Positions 1 to 8,408 of a DNA stretch of 64,000 nucleotides are shown piece after piece; within the stretch, counting starts at the first letter, position 1; each line of letters opens with the position of its first letter. A program made the position numbers and the translations under genes. Source of the DNA: Massilia sp. Root418 (GTDB taxonomy: Bacteria; Pseudomonadota; Gammaproteobacteria; Burkholderiales; Burkholderiaceae_D); assembly GCF_001425265.1 (NCBI RefSeq), contig NZ_LMEC01000024.1:1-64000 (forward strand), given 5' to 3'. Under the pieces are notes generated by a model. It did no database searches and was not told where the DNA came from. It saw only the letters and a list, made by a program, of their open reading frames with translations.

Positions 1-87
1 GGAGCAAGCTCCCTGTTACCGTTCGACTTGCATGTGTAAAGCATGCCGCCAGCGTTCAATCTGAGCCAGGATCAAACTCTTCAGTTC
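1..87 (-). rRNA. rrs: 16S ribosomal RNA, 5' end (partial)
   Basis: The reverse complement reads GAACTGAAGAGTTTGATCC and continues into GGCTCAGATTGAACGC, the universally conserved 5' end of bacterial 16S rRNA. The gene runs off the left edge of the window, so only about the first 87 nucleotides are visible. The first variable stretch is of a type common in Betaproteobacteria such as Janthinobacterium and Massilia; this placement is by recognition, not alignment. The mature 5' end is set by analogy with E. coli. Confidence 0.97.
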
Positions 88-334
88 AATCTCTGTTTCC
101 AAAGCCATAAATGGCCTCGTGTCGATTTCATGCCACTGGCATGAAATCGCTCTTCAATTAACTGACGATTCCTCTTGCGAGGTCACGTTTGTTTTTTGTT
201 GAGCGTTTAAATAATTTGAGCTTCGCAGCTTGCGCTGCGGGCCTCATCATCAAACGCCCACACTTATCGATTGTAAATTTTTAAAGAATTCTGCATTGTT
301 GCTGAAGCGTTTTGTTCAGCAGCAGAGAGGCGAG
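88..334 (-). promoter_or_regulatory. rRNA operon leader with boxA-like antitermination site
   Basis: This non-coding stretch lies between the rRNA promoter and the 16S 5' end. On the minus strand, near 279-290, it carries TTCTTTAAAAATTTAC followed by CGATAAGTGTGGGCG, matching the boxA region common in betaproteobacterial rrn leaders. Such sites load the Nus antitermination complex. The rest should contain the upstream half of the RNase III processing stem. No protein gene is supported here. Confidence 0.75.
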
Positions 335-363
335 ATTATGCGGTGTTTCGTGCAGCTCGTCAA
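335..363 (-). promoter_or_regulatory. rRNA operon promoter (sigma-70)
   Basis: On the minus strand a -35 box TTGACG (358-363) and a -10 box CATAAT (335-340) are separated by exactly 17 bases. Transcription would start near 328 and run toward the 16S gene through the boxA leader. The near-consensus spacing and position make this the likely main rrn promoter. Confidence 0.85.
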
Positions 364-550
364 CCCCTTCTTTTCCTACTCCTCGCTGCAAGCAGTGCTC
401 AGCAGCGCGGGGACAGAACTATAACCGAGGCCCTTCAAATCCGCAAGTCCCTGCCGTCCAGTCCCCGATTTGCGCAGACTGTCGCAAGCCCGTGGCGGAT
501 CGGGTCCACTTTGCGTACAGTTGCACCATCCGAGAAATTGAAGGCATTAC

Positions 551-1894
551 ATGTTTCCCCAACCCAAAGCCCAAGACACGCTGAAGACCATCCTCGCCTG
601 GCTGCACAAAGGCTTCGACGCGACCGCCACCTGGGTCACCCAGCTGTCCTGGTGGAAATTCTTCCTGTTTGCGGCACTGGCCCTGATCGCCGGCTCCATC
701 CTCCAGGACGAGCTGTTCTCTTCACGGCCGGACGAGGAATACGTAACCAAGGAGCGCAAGCGTTCCCGCCCGGGCAGCGACACCAACATCCTGATCGACG
801 ATAGCGGCATCCACTTCAATCCACGCGGCAGCAAAATCCGCAAGGAGGCGCCTCCAGCCGGAAGCGAGGACAGCGCCGACGCTTCCGCCCCGGCCTTGCC
901 CGAGCCCCCGGAACACGGCGAGGCGCCCGCCGCACCCGCAGCGCCAGCGGCACCGGCCGCCCCGGCAGCGCCAGCCGGCAAGGCTGGGCGCGCCGCCCGC
1001 GCACCAGCCGCGCCGGCCGCCCCTGCCCTGCCCGGCGAAGAAGTCCACATTGAACTGCCGCCGCAAATCGGCGAAGAACTTTCCAATGCCATCGAGGAAG
1101 CGGTGGACGATGCCGCCGAGCAGAAGGTGTCGCGCTACCACAAGCAGGCGTCGACCTGGTTCAAGAGCTTCGTGTCCCTGTTAGTACTGGCCCTGTTCGC
1201 CACCAAGGCGCTGATGGGCGGGAAGAAGCGCGCCGAAGCGCAAACCCAATCCGCCAACGCTGCGGCCGAGCGCGAATCCATGCAGCGCCAGCTGAGTGAA
1301 GCCAAGATGCAGATGATGCAGGCGCAAGTGGAACCGCATTTCCTGTTCAACACGCTGGCATCGGTCGAGCACCTGATCGAAACCGATCCGCCGCGCGCCT
1401 CGGCCATGCAGCGCAGCCTGATCAAATACCTGCGCGCGGTCCTGCCGCAAATGCGCGACAGCAACCTGATCACCAACCTGGGCCGCGAAGCCGACATGGT
1501 GGCAGCCTACCTGGCGCTGCTGAAGATGCGCATGGAAGAGCGCCTGACCATCGAGTTCGAGGTGCCGGACGGCCTGCGCACCGCCGCCTTTCCGCCCATG
1601 ATGCTGCAGTCCATGGTGGAAAACGCCATCAAGCACGGCCTGGAAGGCAAGCCCGAAGGCGGCACCTTGCGGGTGCGCGCCGAGGTGGCGCACAACAAGC
1701 TGCGCGTGATTGTGGCGGACGACGGGCTGGGCTTCGGCGCCAAGCCCAGCGACGGCACCGGCCTGGGGTTGAGCAATATCCGCGAACGCCTGAAACTACT
1801 GCACGGCAACGAGGGGTCGCTGAACATCCAGCCCAACCAGCCGAGCGGCGTGATTGCCACCATCGAAGTGCCGTACGCCCTGGCCGCCAAGTAA
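551..1894 (+). CDS. LytS/AlgZ-type membrane sensor histidine kinase
   Basis: This 447-residue kinase of the His_kinase (PF06580)/HATPase_c type probably phosphorylates the LytTR regulator encoded next to it. It has a hydrophobic segment around residues 34-51, then an Ala/Pro-rich extracytoplasmic stretch (about 120-160), and a second hydrophobic segment around 204-223. The phosphoacceptor motif EPHFLFNTL places the histidine near residue 263. ATP-binding signatures follow as VENAIKH, DDGLGFG and GTGLGLSNIRERL. GAAGG lies 7 bases before the ATG. No known ligand-binding domain is visible, so the signal is unknown. The next gene starts 85 bases downstream, consistent with an operon. Confidence 0.9.
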   Translation: MFPQPKAQDTLKTILAWLHKGFDATATWVTQLSWWKFFLFAALALIAGSILQDELFSSRPDEEYVTKERKRSRPGSDTNILIDDSGIHFNPRGSKIRKEAPPAGSEDSADASAPALPEPPEHGEAPAAPAAPAAPAAPAAPAGKAGRAARAPAAPAAPALPGEEVHIELPPQIGEELSNAIEEAVDDAAEQKVSRYHKQASTWFKSFVSLLVLALFATKALMGGKKRAEAQTQSANAAAERESMQRQLSEAKMQMMQAQVEPHFLFNTLASVEHLIETDPPRASAMQRSLIKYLRAVLPQMRDSNLITNLGREADMVAAYLALLKMRMEERLTIEFEVPDGLRTAAFPPMMLQSMVENAIKHGLEGKPEGGTLRVRAEVAHNKLRVIVADDGLGFGAKPSDGTGLGLSNIRERLKLLHGNEGSLNIQPNQPSGVIATIEVPYALAAK

Positions 1895-1979
1895 AGGCCA
1901 ATAAATGGCCAAGTAATCGATTGCGCCTGCCGCCGATTCGTTGAATAATTAGCACTCACTTTTAACACTGTTACCGAAT

Positions 1980-2756
1980 ATGCCAACTGCAATTCTTGCC
2001 GATGACGAAAGACTGATGCGCGACCAGCTGCGCATGCGCCTGGGCCAGGTATGGCCCGAACTGGACATTGTCGGCGAAGCCAAGAACGGCGAGGAAGCAA
2101 TCGACCTGGTCGACCAGCTCAAGCCCGACTTCGCCTTCCTCGATATCCGCATGCCCGGCAAGAGCGGTATGGAGGCGGCCGCCGCCATCGGCAACAAGAG
2201 CAACGTGGTGTTCGTCACCGCCTACGATGTGCACGCGGTGGAAGCGTTCGAGCGCGGCGCGGTCGACTATGTGCTGAAGCCGGCCGAGCCGGAGCGCCTG
2301 CAGATCACGGTGGAGCGCCTGAAGAACCGCATGAACGCGCCGGCCGGGTCTGCCGGCGGCGCCGACGTGAACGCCAGCGTGACCGCCATGCTGTCCCAGC
2401 TGGCCGAGAAAATCGCCGCGCCCAAGAAAACCTATCTGCAGTGGATACAGGCCAGTATCGGCCAGGACCTGCGCATGATCCCGGTGGAAGAAATCCTGTT
2501 CTTCCGCTCGGATGAGAAATACACCTGCGTGCAGACGGCCAAGTACGAAGCGCTGATCCGCAAGCCGGTGCGCGACCTGGCGGAAGAGCTCGATCCCGAC
2601 CTGTTCTGGCAGATCCACCGCGCGACCCTGGTCAACGTCAACGCCATCGAAGGCGTGACGCGCGACATCCGCGGCCGCCACCTAGTGCTGATCAAGGACC
2701 GCTCCGACAAGCTGGAAGTGTCGCGCAGTTTCCTGCACCTGTTCAAGCAAATGTAA
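1980..2756 (+). CDS. LytTR-family response regulator
   Basis: This 258-residue response regulator has an N-terminal receiver domain (about 1-120) with the acidic pair near residues 8-9 and the phosphorylation site Asp55 in FLDIRMPG. The conserved Lys is in the VDYVLKPAEP stretch. The C-terminal half (about 150-258) is a LytTR DNA-binding domain, marked by ILFFRSDEKYTCV, FWQIHRATLVN and VSRSFLHLFK. It forms an AlgR/LytR-like pair with the kinase just upstream. Targets cannot be told from the sequence. Confidence 0.92.
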   Translation: MPTAILADDERLMRDQLRMRLGQVWPELDIVGEAKNGEEAIDLVDQLKPDFAFLDIRMPGKSGMEAAAAIGNKSNVVFVTAYDVHAVEAFERGAVDYVLKPAEPERLQITVERLKNRMNAPAGSAGGADVNASVTAMLSQLAEKIAAPKKTYLQWIQASIGQDLRMIPVEEILFFRSDEKYTCVQTAKYEALIRKPVRDLAEELDPDLFWQIHRATLVNVNAIEGVTRDIRGRHLVLIKDRSDKLEVSRSFLHLFKQM

Positions 2757-2847
2757 TCTTCTCCACCCTGCGCCAGATCAAAATCCCGGCTCAGCTGCTA
2801 TCCTATTGTGTAGCCTTAGGCCGGCTCCCGGCCACGGGGATGCGCAT

Positions 2848-3612
2848 ATGGAAAAGCTCGGCAAATCGGCGCGGCGGCGCAGCAAGCAGGCGGACATCCG
2901 CTCGCGCCGCGATTGCCAGGCGCCCGGCCGGCGCGCCACCGACCGCGCCATCTCCTACGACCAGCTGCGCGACCTTTCCGCCGCGCTGCAAACCACGCGT
3001 GAAGAAGAACGCGCCCACATCGCGCGGGAACTGCACGACGACCTCGGCCAGCTGCTGGCCACGCTGCGCGTGGACCTGAGCCTGCTGCAGCAGCAAGCCG
3101 ACAGCTCGGCGCAGACCACGCGCCAGATGCGCTCGATGGACAAGCTGCTCCAGCGCGCCATCACCTCGCTGCGCCGCATCGCCACCAATCTGCGCCCGCA
3201 CGCGCTCGATGAAGGCGGCCTGTACTACGCCTTACAAACGCTGCGCCAGGAGTTCATCCAGCGGCACGGCATCAGTTGCCAGCTGGAGGCGCAGGAAAGC
3301 GAGCTGATCCTGGACGACCGCTACAGTACCGCCGCCTTCCGCATCGTGCAGGAATCGCTGACCAATATCGCGCGCCATGCCCACGCCAGCCAGGTATGGA
3401 TCTCGGTGCACCGCCGCGACGGGCTGCTGCACCTCCAAATCAGGGACAACGGACGCGGCATCGCGCCGGACGATTTGAACAAGGCACACTCCTTCGGCCT
3501 GCTGGGCATGCGCGAGCGCGTGTGGGCGCTTGACGGCGAGATCCAGATCCGGGGCCGCGAGGCCAACGGCGACGGCGGCACCCGCATCACCGTGGAACTG
3601 CCGCTGCCCTGA
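2848..3612 (+). CDS. Soluble NarX/DegS-type sensor histidine kinase
   Basis: This 254-residue protein contains little more than a HisKA_3 dimerisation domain and a HATPase_c domain. The phosphoacceptor lies in HIARELHDDLGQLL. ATP-binding motifs include RIVQESLTNIARHA, IRDNGRGI and FGLLGMRERV. The family normally partners LuxR-type regulators, but none is encoded beside it. No membrane segment or PAS/GAF sensor is visible; the basic N-terminus is the only extra part. The ATG at 2848 is preceded by GGGGA 7 bases upstream. An in-frame TTG at 2806 would add 14 residues but lacks a good ribosome site. The gene ends just before a terminator. Confidence 0.85.
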   Translation: MEKLGKSARRRSKQADIRSRRDCQAPGRRATDRAISYDQLRDLSAALQTTREEERAHIARELHDDLGQLLATLRVDLSLLQQQADSSAQTTRQMRSMDKLLQRAITSLRRIATNLRPHALDEGGLYYALQTLRQEFIQRHGISCQLEAQESELILDDRYSTAAFRIVQESLTNIARHAHASQVWISVHRRDGLLHLQIRDNGRGIAPDDLNKAHSFGLLGMRERVWALDGEIQIRGREANGDGGTRITVELPLP

Positions 3613-3618
3613 ACGCAA

Positions 3619-3640
3619 AAAGCGCCCCGGAGGGCGCTTT
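3619..3640. terminator. Bidirectional intrinsic terminator
   Basis: A 9-bp perfect stem AAAGCGCCC / GGGCGCTTT with loop CGGA lies between the convergent kinase (+) and porin (-) genes. It is A-rich on the left and its arm ends in TTT on the right, so it can serve both strands. Confidence 0.8.
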
Positions 3641-3660
3641 CCCGCTACAGAAAGAACAGC

Positions 3661-4761
3661 TTAGAAGGCGTGGCGCAGGCCGATATTGAAGGCCTTGTCG
3701 CCGCTGCCTGGCTCGTTGTTGTTACCAACGGTGTAGCCGGCGCCGTTCTTGTTCTTGATCTTGGCGTAAGCAACGTAGGTGCTGGTACGCTTCGACAGCG
3801 GGTAGATGTAGCCCACGGCGATCTGGGTGGCATCCTGGTTGTTGATGGTCTTGTCGTCCTTGCTGGTGTAGGAAGCCAGCACGTTGCCTGGACCGGCAGG
3901 TACGGACACGCCAACCAGGATATCGCGCGCGTCGATCGATGGCTTCGGTGCGGTCTTGAAGCCGAACGCGTTGGCGACCGGGATCGGCGAGCTGTTCAGG
4001 CCCTTGTCGGTGGCGTAAGCGAAGTAAGCCTTCACCACGGTGAAGTCATAGTTCACGGCCAGCAGGGTGTTCTTGGCTTCGTCCTGGTTCTTGGCCGGGG
4101 TGGTGCCGACGGCAGCGATGTCCTGGTTGCGGTTGTTATACACCAGGCGCGCGTTCAGCGGGCCCTGGGCGTAGTTCAGGCCGAAACCGATCTGGCGGCC
4201 GGCGGTGCTGTCGCCAGCCTGTTCGCCCAGCGCGTACAGCAGTTCAGCCGAGAAGCCCGACACTACTGGCGAGGCGTACACCATGGCATTGCTGACGCGG
4301 GTGTTGGCGCCCGAGGTGGCGAACAAGTTCTTGATGGAACCGGCGTAGCCTGCTCCGAACGGGTCGGCCACCTGGCTCATGGCGTTGTACAGCATGGTGT
4401 ACTGGCGGCCCAGGGTGAAGGAACCCAGCTCCTTGCTTTTCAGGCCAACATAGGCCTGGCGGTTGAACAGGGTGCTGGACGTGTTGTCCAGCGCGCCGTC
4501 GTCGGCCTTGAAGCCGGTTTCCATGGCGAACACGGCCGACAGGCCGTTGCCCAGGTCTTCCACGCCGCGGAAGCCGATGCGCGACTGGCCGCCGATGCCG
4601 CTGGTGACCTTGGTCACGCTGCCGGCAGCGCCGCCGCTTTCTTTCACCAGGCCCGCGTCCACCAGACCGTAGATGGTCACGTTGGATTGTGCTTGTGCGC
4701 TTGCCGAGAAGGCGCCGATAACCAGTGCTGCCAGAGTAAGTTTTTTCACTTGATGATCCAT
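3661..4761 (-). CDS. Gram-negative general porin (outer membrane)
   Basis: The 366-residue product begins with a signal peptide (LTLAALVIGAFSASAQAQ) followed by SNVTIYGLVDAGL, the standard start of the betaproteobacterial porin_4 trimeric 16-strand family. It ends in an aromatic residue (GLRHAF), the outer-membrane barrel C-terminal signature recognised by the BAM machinery. It would form a diffusion channel for small solutes. The start is uncertain: ATG at 4761 gives MDHQVKKLT, while GTG at 4749 gives a more typical MKKLT signal peptide, and neither has a strong ribosome site. The upstream region carries repeated CAACAAT motifs. Confidence 0.92.
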   Translation of the reverse strand: MDHQVKKLTLAALVIGAFSASAQAQSNVTIYGLVDAGLVKESGGAAGSVTKVTSGIGGQSRIGFRGVEDLGNGLSAVFAMETGFKADDGALDNTSSTLFNRQAYVGLKSKELGSFTLGRQYTMLYNAMSQVADPFGAGYAGSIKNLFATSGANTRVSNAMVYASPVVSGFSAELLYALGEQAGDSTAGRQIGFGLNYAQGPLNARLVYNNRNQDIAAVGTTPAKNQDEAKNTLLAVNYDFTVVKAYFAYATDKGLNSSPIPVANAFGFKTAPKPSIDARDILVGVSVPAGPGNVLASYTSKDDKTINNQDATQIAVGYIYPLSKRTSTYVAYAKIKNKNGAGYTVGNNNEPGSGDKAFNIGLRHAF

Positions 4762-4824
4762 ATTGTTCGTTAAGGAAAGCGTCGCTTGCAACTTGACGGG
4801 ACGAATCTTGCCTAACAAATGCTT

Positions 4825-4865
4825 CAACAATATGACATCAACAATTGTTGTTCTTTCGCAACAAT
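4825..4865. promoter_or_regulatory. Cluster of CAACAAT motifs upstream of the porin gene
   Basis: CAACAAT occurs at 4825-4831, 4839-4845 and 4859-4865, and its complement ATTGTTG at 4844-4850. The middle pair forms a perfect 12-bp palindrome CAACAATTGTTG (4839-4850). Position 60-100 bases upstream of the porin start suggests an operator, but no regulator is identified. Confidence 0.4.
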
Positions 4866-4871
4866 AAAAAT

Positions 4872-4927
4872 GGGGTCAGGGTTAATTACACGAACCATAT
4901 ACGGATCGCATAATTAACCCTGACCCC
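4872..4927. repeat. Long inverted repeat, REP-like (GGGGTCAGGGTTAATTA)
   Basis: Two perfect 17-bp arms, GGGGTCAGGGTTAATTA (4872-4888) and its complement (4911-4927), flank a 22-base loop. The outer A/T bases extend the pairing further. The GGGGTCAGGGTTAATT core resembles dispersed palindromes linked to REP-associated (Y1) transposases in Proteobacteria; that link is from memory. It lies between the methyltransferase and the porin and may also stop transcription. Confidence 0.75.
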
Positions 4928-4940
4928 GTTTTCAGGGCAA

Positions 4941-5591
4941 TTATTTCAGGCGGCAGGTGGCGAGCCAGTAGTGCTCCAGGCGCTCGACGCGCACTTCCTT
5001 GGCGGCGCCGGACAGGCGCTTGCGCAGCCAGCTGTCGGATGGGTAGCTTTGCGCCACTTCGTAGCGCTCGCCCTTGGTGTCGGTGAGGATGTGGAAGCTG
5101 TTGCCGTCCAGGTCGGTACGCGCGATGGGCTCGCTGTAGCCTTCGACATAGTTGTTGTCGAGCAGGACCAGCAGCACTTCCTTGCCCAGCTTGGCGCGCA
5201 GGTGGGCAAGGTATTTGTCCTGGCTGGATCGCGGCACTTGCGACCATAGGCCGGCAGCGAAACAGGCCGTGAACTGGCCCGGGGCGATGTCGTCCGGCAG
5301 CGAGAAGGCATCGCCCTCGGTGAATTGCACGAAGTCCTCGTCCAGGCCGCGCTCGCGCGCCGCCGCCAGCATCTGCGGGCTGTTGTCGATGGCGCGCACG
5401 GACTCGGCCGCGTCGGCGATGATCTCGGTCCAGTAGCCGCTGCCGCAGGCCAGTTCCAGCACCTTGTGGCCGTGCAGCAGCTCGGTCAGCGCCTCGTGCA
5501 GTTCTTCCAGGTCGTCTTCCACTTCCGGGCGCTCGTATTGCAGGTCGTAGGTGGCGGCGACGGCCGCGTAATATTCTTGTTGGGTCTTCAT
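4941..5591 (-). CDS. Class I SAM-dependent methyltransferase
   Basis: This 216-residue protein carries the Rossmann-fold methyltransferase signature: motif I is VLELACGSGYWTE, followed by the acidic motif II region VRAIDNSP and the later EGDAFSLPDD. These indicate S-adenosylmethionine binding. Nothing in the sequence identifies the substrate. The ATG at 5591 lies 4 bases after the cysB stop, so the two genes are probably co-transcribed and translationally coupled. A GTG at 5621 inside cysB would extend the protein by 10 residues. Linkage to cysB hints at a link with sulfur or methionine metabolism, but this is inference. Confidence 0.82.
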   Translation of the reverse strand: MKTQQEYYAAVAATYDLQYERPEVEDDLEELHEALTELLHGHKVLELACGSGYWTEIIADAAESVRAIDNSPQMLAAARERGLDEDFVQFTEGDAFSLPDDIAPGQFTACFAAGLWSQVPRSSQDKYLAHLRAKLGKEVLLVLLDNNYVEGYSEPIARTDLDGNSFHILTDTKGERYEVAQSYPSDSWLRKRLSGAAKEVRVERLEHYWLATCRLK

Positions 5592-5595
5592 AGTC

Positions 5596-6537
5596 TTACA
5601 ACTCGTAATTGTCTTTTTCACCGTTCATGGCTTGCTCGATCAACTTGCGGTTGAGCGTGGGCGCCAACAGTTCGATGAAGGTGTAGATATAGCTGCGCAG
5701 GTAGGCGCCCTGCTTGACCGCCACGCGCGACACGTTCATGCCGAACAGGTGGCCGGCCGGGATGGCGCGCAGGCTGCGGTCGCGCTCGGGATCGAAGGCC
5801 ATGCCGGCAATGACGCCGATGCCCATGCCCAGCTCGACATAGGTTTTGATGACGTCCGCGTCGATGGCTTCCAGCAGCACGTCCGGCTTCAGGCCGCGCA
5901 GCGAGAACGCGTGGTCGATCTTGCTGCGGCCGGCGAAGGCGCCATCATAGGTGATGAGCGGGAATGCGGCAATCTCCTCCAGCGTCAGCGCCTTGGATTT
6001 GAGCAGCGGATGGTCCGGCGGTACCACCACCACGTGTTCCCATTGATAACACGGCAAGGTGATCAGATTATCAACTCCGGCAATCGATTCAGTGGCGATG
6101 GCCAGGTCGGCCTGGTCGCGCTGCACCATCTCCGCAATCTGGCGCGGATTGCCTTGCAATAAAGACAAGCGCACCTTGGGAAACTTCAGCATGAAGGCCT
6201 GCACCACCTTGGGCAGCGTGTAGCGCGCCTGGGTGTGGGTGGTGGCAATGGTGAAACTGCCGCTGTCCTGGGCCGCGTATTCTTTGCCGATGCGCTTGAG
6301 GCTATCGATCTCCTGCATGATCAGTTCCACCGAGGACAACACCAGCCGCCCGGGCTCGGTCAGCCCCCGGATGCGCTTGCCGTGCCGCGTGAAAATGTCC
6401 ACGCCCAGCTCCTCTTCCAGCTCGATAATGGCCTTGGACACGCCGGGCTGGGAGGTAAACAGGGCCTTGGCGGCGTCTGTCAGGTTGTAGTTCTGGCGTA
6501 CTGCTTCACGGACAAAGCGCAGTTGATGAAGATTCAT
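5596..6537 (-). CDS. cysB: LysR-family sulfur regulator CysB
   Basis: This 313-residue LysR-type regulator has an N-terminal winged helix-turn-helix (MNLHQLRFVREAVRQNYNLT, then AAKALFTSQPGVSKAI) and a C-terminal periplasmic-binding-like effector domain with TTHTQARYTLP and LLQGNPRQIAEMV, both typical of CysB/Cbl. In enteric bacteria CysB activates cys genes with N-acetylserine or O-acetylserine as inducer. Its position divergent from cysI, with a 179-base shared intergenic region, supports control of the sulfate-assimilation genes to the right. The length matches the family. Confidence 0.93.
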   Translation of the reverse strand: MNLHQLRFVREAVRQNYNLTDAAKALFTSQPGVSKAIIELEEELGVDIFTRHGKRIRGLTEPGRLVLSSVELIMQEIDSLKRIGKEYAAQDSGSFTIATTHTQARYTLPKVVQAFMLKFPKVRLSLLQGNPRQIAEMVQRDQADLAIATESIAGVDNLITLPCYQWEHVVVVPPDHPLLKSKALTLEEIAAFPLITYDGAFAGRSKIDHAFSLRGLKPDVLLEAIDADVIKTYVELGMGIGVIAGMAFDPERDRSLRAIPAGHLFGMNVSRVAVKQGAYLRSYIYTFIELLAPTLNRKLIEQAMNGEKDNYEL

Positions 6538-6716
6538 TGTTCTCTCGGTGGGGGCTGCTCTAGCTCTATTTTACGCTCATGCTTATACCCAATACGTATA
6601 TAAGCAAATAAAGACTAAGTCGTTTGGAATAAAGATGAAGTTTATTACCATTGACGCCAGTTTGGGATACTTTGAAAGAGCCAGCCCCGCCGGCAAGCGA
6701 TTTTTTTAGGAATGAC
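6538..6716. promoter_or_regulatory. cysB-cysI divergent control region
   Basis: This 179-base region between divergent cysB and cysI is AT-richer than its surroundings, with tracts such as ATACGTATATAAGCAAATAA around 6592-6611. It should hold both promoters and CysB binding sites, but CysB sites are too degenerate to mark by eye. AGGA at 6708-6711 is the cysI ribosome site. Confidence 0.5.
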
Positions 6717-8408
6717 ATGTATCAATACGATCAATACGACCACCTCATCGTCCGCGAACGCATCGCGCAATACCGCGACCAGGTGCGCCGCCGCCTGGCC
6801 GATGAGCTGACGGAAGCCGAATTCCTGCCCCTGCGCCTGCAGAATGGCCTGTACTACCAGCGCCATGCCTACATGCTGCGCATCGCTGTGCCCTACGGCC
6901 TGCTGGCAAGCAAGCAGATGCGCATGTTCGCGCACATCGCCCGCAAGTACGACCGCGGCTACGGCCACTTCACCACGCGCCAGAACATCCAGTTCAACTG
7001 GATCGAACTGGAACAGACGCCGGACATCCTGACCGACCTGGCCTCGGTGGAAATGCATGCCATCCAGACCTCGGGCAACTGCATCCGCAACACCACCACC
7101 GACGAGTTCGCCGGCGTGGCGGCCGACGAGATCATCGATCCGCGCCCCTACTGCGAGATCCTGCGCCAGTGGTCCACCTTCCACCCTGAATTCATCGCCC
7201 TGCCGCGCAAGTTCAAGGTGGCCGTGAATGGCGCCGTGCAGGACCGCGCGGCCATCGCCGTGCACGACATCGGCCTGACCGTGGTCTACAACGAGGCCGG
7301 CGAGATCGGCTTCAAGGTGATGGTCGGCGGCGGCATGGGCCGCACTCCCATCCTGGGCAGCGTGATCCGCGAGTTCCTGCCGCGCGAGCACCTGCTAACC
7401 TACGTCGAAGCCATCATGCGCGTGTACAACCTGCATGGCCGCCGCGACAACAAGTACAAGGCCCGCATCAAGATCCTGCTGAAGGCCATCGGCGCCGAGG
7501 AATTCGCACGCCAGGTGGAAGCCGAGTGGGAAGACCTGAAGAACAGCGAGGAGACGCTGACGCTGGAGGAAATGGAGCGCGTGATCGCCTACTTCCAGCC
7601 GCACCCGTACAAGCAGCTGGACGCGATCGATCCGCTGGCCGCGCACGCCGACAACAAGGCCTTTGCCAACTGGCTCAAGCGCAATGTGAAGGCGCACAAG
7701 CAGCCTGGCTACGCATCCGTGGTGCTGTCGCTGAAGAAGACCGGCGTGCCGCCGGGCGACGCCACCGCAGAACAGATGGACTTCATGGCCGACCTGTCGG
7801 ACCGCTACAGCTTCGGCGAACTGCGCGTGACGCACGAGCAGAACATCGTGCTGGCCGACGTGGAACAGTCGCAGTTGTTCGCGCTGTGGCAGGAAGCCAA
7901 GGCACACGGCCTGGCCACGCCGAACATCGGCCTGCTGACCGACATGATCTGCTGCCCGGGCGGCGACTTCTGCTCGCTGGCCAACGCCAAGTCGCTGCCG
8001 ATCGCCGCCGCCATCGCGGAGCGCTTCGACAACCTGGACTTCCAGCACGACATCGGCGAGATCGAACTGAACATCTCGGGCTGCATCAACGCCTGCGGGC
8101 ACCATCACGTGGGCAACATCGGCGTGCTGGGCGTGGACAAGGACGGCAGCGAGTGGTATCAGGTGTCGATCGGCGGCGCGCAAGGCAACGATTCGGCCAT
8201 CGGCAAGATCATCGGTCCGTCGTTCTCCGCGCTGCAGATGCCGGAAGTGATCGGCCGCCTGCTGGAAGTGTATGTGCGCGAGCGCTTCGAGAACGAACGC
8301 TTTGTGGACACCGCACAGCGCCTGGGCGTCGCGCCGTTCAAGGAATATGTATACGCCACGCCGATTGCCGATGCGGGCCGCCTGGTTGGAGAAGACGAAT
8401 ATGCGTGA
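6717..8408 (+). CDS. cysI: Sulfite reductase hemoprotein (CysI / NirA-SiR family)
   Basis: This 563-residue enzyme reduces sulfite to sulfide with six electrons, using siroheme and a [4Fe-4S] cluster. The cluster and siroheme ligands are visible as CCPGGDFC (C-x5-C) and GCINACGHHHVGN (C-x3-C), near residues 408-470. FTTRQNIQFNWIE near residue 85 and VGGGMGRTPILG near residue 204 are further family signatures. The start is the ATG with AGGA 6 bases upstream; a longer frame to 6651 lacks a ribosome site. It overlaps the next gene by 8 bases. Proteins of this family may also be labelled nitrite/sulfite reductase, but the cys context settles the role. Confidence 0.93.
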   Translation: MYQYDQYDHLIVRERIAQYRDQVRRRLADELTEAEFLPLRLQNGLYYQRHAYMLRIAVPYGLLASKQMRMFAHIARKYDRGYGHFTTRQNIQFNWIELEQTPDILTDLASVEMHAIQTSGNCIRNTTTDEFAGVAADEIIDPRPYCEILRQWSTFHPEFIALPRKFKVAVNGAVQDRAAIAVHDIGLTVVYNEAGEIGFKVMVGGGMGRTPILGSVIREFLPREHLLTYVEAIMRVYNLHGRRDNKYKARIKILLKAIGAEEFARQVEAEWEDLKNSEETLTLEEMERVIAYFQPHPYKQLDAIDPLAAHADNKAFANWLKRNVKAHKQPGYASVVLSLKKTGVPPGDATAEQMDFMADLSDRYSFGELRVTHEQNIVLADVEQSQLFALWQEAKAHGLATPNIGLLTDMICCPGGDFCSLANAKSLPIAAAIAERFDNLDFQHDIGEIELNISGCINACGHHHVGNIGVLGVDKDGSEWYQVSIGGAQGNDSAIGKIIGPSFSALQMPEVIGRLLEVYVRERFENERFVDTAQRLGVAPFKEYVYATPIADAGRLVGEDEYA

